Shown: positions 57,301-64,000 of the stretch, in pieces
How positions within the stretch are numbered: position 1 is the first letter of the stretch
Layout of the letters: the number at the start of each line of letters is the position of its first letter
Assembly (NCBI GenBank): GCA_009767595.1
Contig: VSDK01028583.1
Span: forward strand, 137,241-201,240
Length of the DNA stretch: 64,000 nucleotides
Source: Symbiodinium kawagutii
Taxonomy: Eukaryota > Sar > Dinophyceae > Suessiales > Symbiodiniaceae
Direction of reading: 5' to 3'
The notes under the pieces: generated by a model
The model's database searches: none
Told to the model about the DNA's origin: nothing
The model's input: only the letters and a program-made list of their open reading frames with translations
Translations under genes and position numbers: made by a program

Positions 57301-60300
57301 TCGACTTGGACATTGCTGCAATGGAAAGCAAACATGCGCTGACCAGACGGTTGACAATCTTGAAAAGTTTGCAGACGTGGGTCGCTCATTTGGAGAGTGT
57401 CAACGTTCACTGGATGATGCGTCAGTCTGTGCCAAGTACCGCAACAGAACAGGAACCAAGCGATCCAAGCAAAGCTGCTCCTTTGGTCACTGAGCGGCGC
57501 AAGAGAACGGGGAAAGGTGGTGGAGGAGGAGCCTGGAAAGCATTCTTGCATGTGCGGAAGAAAGGAATGAAGTTCACCAAAGAACTTCTGAAAGAAGCCA
57601 AAGATGAGTACCATGCCCTTTCACCAGAAGAAAAAGAGTTCTTTGTCGATTTGGGTCAAAGGGGAACGATTGCTTGGCGGCATGGCTTCGCATCGTTTGG
57701 TAAACCTATAAGAACAGCCGCCCCAGCTGCTCCGAGTTCAGATGCCGAACCCAACTCAATTTTGCCTTCTGGTGTGATCGTGGCAGCTGATGCCTCAGCA
57801 GGTGTGTTGTCCATTCCGGCTTCTGCTGAATGCACCTTTGAGAAAGGACTGAAAGCAGTGACTCAGCATCAAAGAAAGTTGGCATCAAAGTTGGCGAAGC
57901 ATTACAAGGAGCAAGCAGATCATTTGGCAAAGCACACAGATGAAGTTGGGCAAGGGCTTTGTTCAGAGCTATGTTTGCTGCCTGCAGCGGATGCGAAAAC
58001 GACATTCTCAAGCATCTCGCACGACACTACCCACATTCCTGTGGTTCTGGCAAATGTTGAACTACCAGCTTTGAAGATGGTCTCAGTTTCTTGCCACCAA
58101 TAATCGAGAGTGAGCCGTTAACAAAAAACAGTTCAAATAATACATCAGTATGACTTGTACTTGTACTTATTATGAACCTGTTCAGGTTCTTGCAATTTCT
58201 GGCAGCTCATGGTAAGTCACAGTTGAACCTTATCAGTCTAGAGTCTGGAGTATTTAAAGTGAGTCCAATGACCAAGTGAAGCCTTTAAGACTTTAGATGC
58301 AACAAATGGCCCCTTGATTCTAATTTTGCTGTTTTCCTGGAGGCTGTGATGAGTGAAGGCAACACATCGGCTTCCAAGACTGGTTTGCATCAGCAATTGC
58401 AAGACAGTTGGGCCAGGCAGTCCTTGCTTATCAGACACGACGATCTTCCTGCGATTGAACAAGCTTCTTTGTCTGGGCTTTTTGAACCAACACCGTGCTT
58501 CCATACTGGCATATGTGTTTGCCGCAATGCTGGGGAGCCTGGGCACAGGCAAGGCGAACTTGCTGTGGTCTTTTACCAGAAACTTGTGACCTACCTCAAA
58601 CTTGTGTGCTGGTCAAGGCCGAAAGAAAAGAAGAAATCTGAAGCTAGAAAGTTACTGGAGTCTGCTTCTTTGGTGGTCGGGTTTTATGTCAATGATCCAC
58701 CAGGGGATCCTGCAGCAAAGCGATATGAGAGGAACGGGAAGGTTTTCAGTTCGAAGGTGTTTGTTCACATCGGCTGGGTGAATTTTCAGTCTTGGACTAT
58801 GACTGTGCTGCCTTTGTATGAAGCAAGTTCACAATCTGCCAATGGCATGAGTGTGCTCCTTCTCGAGACTTTGGGTCACTTGGTTGGCTATGATTCTGTT
58901 GAACTCTTTTGCTTCATTCACTGAGCTCGGCTCGGGGAGATAATGATAATCTGATAATGATAATAGTTATTTTCTATTTCTTCCAGCGCGACATTTCAAG
59001 AGGACCTTGCTTACTCGGCAGTAAGGTGGTGACCATGCAATGATGTAGTTGCAAAATTGAGAACATTTATCATGGATCTATTTTATTGTAGAGTGTAGAG
59101 TTGTAGAGTCCTGGAAACTATATTGTATTCAGGTTTCACTTAAATATCAGTAGGTCAGTAGGCCTTTGGGCGCTTCACTGACCTGATGTGTGCATGCTTT
59201 ATTCGGCACATTCATTGCTTTATTTTTTCATGTTACATATGCAGATGTTGTTTCTTCCGCAATATGAAGATTTTTGAGACGGCGTTTGGATCAGAAAGCT
59301 CAGAGCCTGTTTCAAGGGTTGTGGTCCTAGCCTATGAAGTGACTAGTCACTACTTTTTAACTTACTGCAAGCGACTTGTATTGCGTAGACCTATCGCATG
59401 CCTGGTAAACTTTATTTATATGTTGATAATACCACATTGATTTTGATCCTTTACCAAACAGAAAGAGCACATGCATGCGTCCCAGCTGTCTTGAAATGAG
59501 GCTTGAAGCAGGAGGAAGCCGAAGGCGACCTTGGTGTTGATGAGGACATGTGCTCAACTGAGTTCCAAATGGGGGTGCCGTTCTTCCATTCCGAGATGGA
59601 CTTCAAAGCCGTTTACCACTTGGAGCTGTTTATGATTGATAGCTGTCACCACACCATGCTTTCCTTTGAATTCCGTTCTGGCTTTGTGCAAATTAGCAAG
59701 CTAAATCCTGATTCTGAACCGCAACACTTTTGGGGCGGCGATGATTTTGAGATGGACACGCACAGAACTCGTACAAAGAGGAGAAAGCCAACTGCCAGCA
59801 GACCCGCAAGAGGTCAACCCAAGAGTGATGCCAGGTTGCGTTCAAATAAGAAAGTTGCCATCAGGGGAGCCGCTTTACACCCACTTGCAGATATTGATGC
59901 AGAATTAGAAGCAGAGGTCGAACATGATGGCATTGCAGACATTGACTCTGAGAATGATAATCTTCCTGGAGATGTTGCAGATGATGAGATGGATGAATTT
60001 CATCAAGAACCCTTGCAATTTGCATTTTCAGATGTGGATTTAGATTCAGACAACGAACTTCCTCCTGCATCGGAATCTGACGAAAGTGATGGCGCAGTCC
60101 AGAAAAAGGCATCGAATGCAAACATCGATGCTGATGATGCTCTTACCGAGAACATTCTAGATTTGTTTGACAGTATGGACGCAGATGTGGTTGCGGTCCC
60201 TGATCTTGCAGCTCAAGACAACATCCATCCCAGCAAGAGTTCTAGCAGCGCGAGCACCAGTGGCAGTAGCAGTAGCAGTTCAAGTTCTTCCTCATCTTCT

Positions 60301-60726
60301 GATTCTGATGATGCTGATGTGGCTGAAGATGTTGCAAATGCTGCCATAGCCCGCATTGTGAGGGCACCTGGTCAGGCAGAAGATGTTTTGCTCACTCCAC
60401 ATGGGGAAATACGTTTCAACCAAACTTTTGGGTTTTATAGAGCACATTGCAGTATCCATGGTCGCAGTTGTCAGAGGAAAAGGACAGTCAATCCAAGTTC
60501 GAGGAACTTGGGACAAGGACGTCCTCTAGGACTCTTGTATGACTGGCTGAAGCGTTCTGCCGAGTATGACACACCCAATGAACATAAGAGTATATCTCCT
60601 GGAACGTTTGCAGCTAGAAGGGAGGCAAGGTCAGAACTTTTGCGAATCGAAGGGTCCCGTGCATTTTCTGCGCATGAGAGACAGAGGGAGGAAGGTGAAA
60701 CAGAGGAACCCAGAGACATTCCCTAA
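54380..60726 (+). CDS. Multi-exon AT-hook / HMG-like / transposase-like protein
   Basis: Exon 1 is 54380-54930 (gagccATGG), acidic, with an AT-hook KRGRGRPRGSK. A GC-AG intron at 54931-55091 keeps the frame into exon 2 (55092 to about 55652). Exon 3 runs from about 55781 to about 58070 or to a stop at 58103. It carries TSDRYAANMLAEKSL followed by FFCDIHRIA, a D...C-x2-H arrangement reminiscent of hAT-like transposase cores. An HMG-box-like helical segment (GAWKAFLHVRKKGMKF, KDEYHALSPEEKEFF) lies near 57520-57670. Later exons at about 58340-58900 (CFHTGICVC) and 59512-60726 add an acidic, poly-Ser tail and a Cys/His motif AHCSIHGRSC. I recall similar segments in many dinoflagellate predictions, so it may be a multicopy transposon-derived family. 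Function is unknown. The last exons could be a separate gene. Confidence 0.6.
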
Positions 60727-60895
60727 ACAGGGACAGTCTTGAAAACGGTTTGCGACCAACAGAATCAACAGAAACGAGAAAAATGCAAGCCAACCTGGCA
60801 GCGTCAACAGAGTTTGGATTCTAGCAGTGACAGCGGGCCACCATCGCAACTGTATTGACACAGCAGTGATCCACTCTAAACTCTAGACTCTAGCC

Positions 60896-61150
60896 TCATG
60901 AGACTCCACTACCACTGCTTTCAAATGATTCAGTCATCCTTTGCTCTCGAGATTTTCTAGATTGCAAATTCTCCAGCTTCTCTTGTTTCTCCAGGATCTT
61001 CATGGTGATGCTCAGGAAAGATTGCTTCCGTGAAAACGATGTTGCCCATTTCAAGAAAGTGGTTGCAGACACTTTGTTGCAATTGCATGTCATGGTTTCA
61101 GCTTCGAGTGTAGTGTAGTAATGCCAAAATGACATTTGCTGGATTTTCAT
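60896..61150 (-). CDS. Small minus-strand ORF
   Basis: An ATG-initiated 84-aa frame has a charged, coiled-coil-like second half (MKILEKQEKLENLQSRKSRE). It lies downstream of the AT-hook gene on the opposite strand. No homologue recognised. Confidence 0.22.
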   Translation of the reverse strand: MKIQQMSFWHYYTTLEAETMTCNCNKVSATTFLKWATSFSRKQSFLSITMKILEKQEKLENLQSRKSREQRMTESFESSGSGVS

Positions 61151-64000
61151 TCTTCACTCACTTACTTTCAGCTACAGCTACGCAGATACGGCTGCAGTGA
61201 ATGTGGCTTCCCAGTACCAACTTTAGTAGTTATCATTGGTAAGGTAATACCATGGTCAGGGTTCGGTTAGCGGTTAGCGAGGGGTTAGAATCAGAATATT
61301 GAATTAGGTAATTAAGTGATTAGGTCAGTATATTATATATATATATATTCGAAACTTGGGATAATGATATTTGTGTTGATACCAGTTGTTTGTGAGCAGT
61401 AACTTAATAAGCCGTTCATAACATGTATATTATTTATTAATCATACGGCTGACAAACAACAGCAACGCCAATAATTACTCACTTACTTACTCGGTAGTAG
61501 CTGGGTAGCTTACGGCTTACCGGGCTTACCGATCCTGTCAGGAAATCATTCAGAAACAAGAAGCACGTGGCCCAATCGATTTCCAACATCTCTTTCTGCG
61601 TTCCGAAGATCCTCGTGTCCAGCTAGCTTTGGAATCCAGGCCCAGGAACCTGGATGAAGAGGACCAAGCAAGTGAGTCCAAACTAAGGGTCCCTGCTGAG
61701 GACATAGAAGTCCCTTTCCATCAATTCTTAATCCTGGTTTGCAACCTGATTCAACTGACAACTTAGGTGCTCAAATCAAGTTTCCAATGTTGGCTTTGAA
61801 CCAGGTCCAAAATCAGTTTTTCCTCGAAAAAAATTGATTTTTTGGAATCCCACACCCAGTTCTTGAAGACTTCACACGAATAAAGGCCTTGCCCACAAAC
61901 CAACCCCAAAATCAATTCCAAATCAGATTCTAAATCAAATTCTTTTTTAGAATTTGGCAGCAAACCAACCCTGAAATCACCTTCAAAATCACTTTTTTTC
62001 GAGGTTTTTAAGACATTTCCCAAAGACAAAGGCCCTCCCTTTCAAAGAAAAAGCAGAAATTACTGAAAAATCAGGTTTTCTCGAGGTTTTTGCCAGGTTT
62101 GCCTTTAGGAAAAACCAAGACTCGTTCTTGAATCAGGTTCCAAATCACTTTAAAAATCACTTTCAAAATCACTTTTTTTCGAGGTTTTTAAGACATTTCC
62201 CAAACACAAAGGCCCTCCCTTTCAAAGGAAAAGCAGAGATTACTGAAAAATCAGGTTTTCTCGAGGTTTTTGCCAAGTTTTCCTTCAGGAAAACCAAGAA
62301 GCATTCTGGAATCAGGTTCCAAATCACTTTAAAAATCACCTTCAAAATCACTTTTTTTCGAGGTTTTTGAAACATTTCCCAAAGACAGTAGGGCCTAAGG
62401 GAACCCCTTGAAAACAATTTTTTTAGTTGTGTTTACAAACCAATTCCAAAATCACCAAAATCATGAAAAATCAATTTCAAACCAGGTTGAAAACAGGTTC
62501 AAAATCATCTTTTCCAGCATCAAAATATGTGTGGGGTGCAGCATTCCAAAAAAGTGATTTGAACTTGATTCCAAAAAATGATTTTGAAACTTAGGATTTT
62601 CAAAATTTATTGATATTGGGATTTGGGCATGGATTGGTGACTGGTGAGCTAGGTCTAGGTCGCGGCTGGGTGGCTAGGCAGCTGGCCCTAGGCCCTAGGC
62701 CTGGGTTGCCCTAGTGACCTAGTGTGGAGCCAATGTGGAGTCCAGTCCAGTCACTAATCAGCGTCGGTTGGTACGTTTCACAATTTTACAAGCACCCCCC
62801 ATGCTTTTGCTGCTAGGGGGCGGCGGATTTTTGTTTAGAGTTTAGTGATATGAGTGATGCAGCATACGCCTTTCCAGAACGGAGCAGCAAATGGACAATC
62901 AGTATATTTGGTTGGTCGAAATTGCCAAACACTAAGTGACTAGACTAGACTTTATTGGACTAGACAAACAGCATTACAATCATCTCTAATGAACGTACCA
63001 CAAGAAGTAATTGTAGATTATTATGTGACTAATTGTCCTATACAAATAAACTGGTAAGCAGGCAAGCAGGCAAAGATGCAGAAAGCTTGATAGATACATA
63101 GGTAGATGCAAAGACAAACGAACAAACATCTAGACACATGGGACAGCAGAATCAAGTAGAAAGAACACCATCTAACACTGAAACCAAAGTCAACTATTGT
63201 GTGAAAAGCCGCGAATTGAATCACTGCAGAGATGTGTTGATGGATGAATAGAGGGGTGACTGGATGGACAGAAAGATGAATTGATACTCTCGTTAGTAGA
63301 TGGAGGATTAGGTAGGGAGACGTTTGCATATATAGACAGATAGAAAGGAAGTGCGCAGGTATGCAAGTACAATGAGAGGCACACCCATAGAGAGAGGTTT
63401 ACAAAGAGTTGAATGGATAAGCAAATAGCCAACAGGTAAATACCAAAGACTCCACCGCAGCCTTCTATGCACCTCTTTTCCTATCAAACCGACACATCAA
63501 CCCCACCTTGTGCACTCAGTAGTCAGTAGTGCAGCCATCCCTGAATTATTTTTTTTCACGGGCAATCGCACACACATTAAACATGCATATGTCGACACAC
63601 CCATGTATATGTATATGTATACGTATATGTTTTTTTTGTACATATGTATTTGTGCAAGTATGTGTGAATGTATGTATGTAAGTTTGTTCATACCTACATA
63701 TGGGTGAACACAAATTATCAAGTGTACTACAAAGATTCACCAAGTAGATCTTTCTTTTTTTTGACACAGGTACATGTAAATGTATATGCGTTTGCATTTG
63801 CAAGCGCAAACAAATGTGTGTAATTTTGTTTCATATCTTATGAATGTGTTTTGAGCAGATCACTGTGTGCATCAAATCAATTTCATACATCTTGTATATA
63901 CATATATGTGTTTAACTTGTCTATTGGATTCTATTGGTATGATGAATATTTGTTTTTTTCCTTATCCTTGTGTTCACTTCTTTCGTTCCCTCCCTCCTGA
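61151..64000. other. Non-coding right edge
   Basis: AT-rich. It holds the 180-bp repeat, GATA/GTAT-like microsatellite stretches (63040-63420 and 63560-63910) and short CCTAGG repeats near 62685. Nothing coding is supported. Confidence 0.6.
61971..62390 (+). repeat. 180-bp tandem repeat, 2.3 copies
   Basis: The landmark AAAATCACTTTTTTTCGAGG recurs at about 61985, 62165 and 62344, a 179-180 base period. The copies are over 90% alike by eye. Confidence 0.88.

Overview
The window looks like nuclear DNA of a dinoflagellate, most likely a Suessiales/Symbiodiniaceae-type alga. Evidence: (1) a LINE-type retrotransposon whose second ORF carries the VGEASNPGP motif I associate with dinoflagellate non-LTR elements, and whose first ORF starts with a complete C5-cytosine methyltransferase, an arrangement published for Symbiodinium; (2) candidate exons that are short, GC-rich islands in long AT/CA/TG-rich introns, often bounded by GC-AG as well as GT-AG splice sites; (3) a short TTTAGGG-like tract; (4) host-like genes nearly all on the + strand. 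I found no tRNA, rRNA, CRISPR or bacterial operon signals. A 163-base assembly gap lies at 36568-36730.

Layout. 1-11 kb: repeat-rich sequence with isolated coding-like islands and MITE-like inverted repeats. 11-15.4 kb: five candidate exons with compatible phases forming part of an unrecognised gene (gene A). 15.4-23 kb: mostly non-coding, with several foldback and tandem repeat families around 20.3-22.6 kb. 23-32.7 kb: colinear candidate exons of a voltage-gated cation channel (S1, S2-S3, S3-S4, S4-S5 linker, S5, turret, pore, S6, post-channel region); most joints are in phase. 33.6-34.8 kb: two minisatellites. 36.8-38 kb: an isolated exon and a likely first exon of another gene.

39.3-50.4 kb: an 11-kb retrotransposon. 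ORF1 (1800 aa) has a C5-methyltransferase domain, two tandem ubiquitin-like modules each ending in GG, and a C-terminal coiled coil. ORF2 follows in the same frame across a UGA CUAG stop context and encodes an AP-like endonuclease and reverse transcriptase. A -1 frame step then leads to a zinc knuckle and RNase H, and an in-frame TAA separates a last conserved-looking domain. Both flanks are (ATCAACC)-type microsatellite.

52.4-53.8 kb: a spliced gene for a second, unrelated methyltransferase-like protein that stops at motif VIII. 54.4-60.7 kb: a multi-exon gene with an AT-hook, a transposase-like D...C-x2-H region, an HMG-box-like segment, a Cys cluster and an acidic/Ser-rich tail. 60.7-64 kb: non-coding, with a 180-bp tandem repeat and microsatellites.

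The most interesting part is the retrotransposon. DNA methylation, ubiquitin-like modules ending at possible cleavage sites, a stop-codon readthrough context and an NPGP (2A-like) motif occur in one continuous reading path and could together partition one polyprotein. The methyltransferase-LINE fusion is a known class; I do not recall a description of the ubiquitin-like repeats or the readthrough context.
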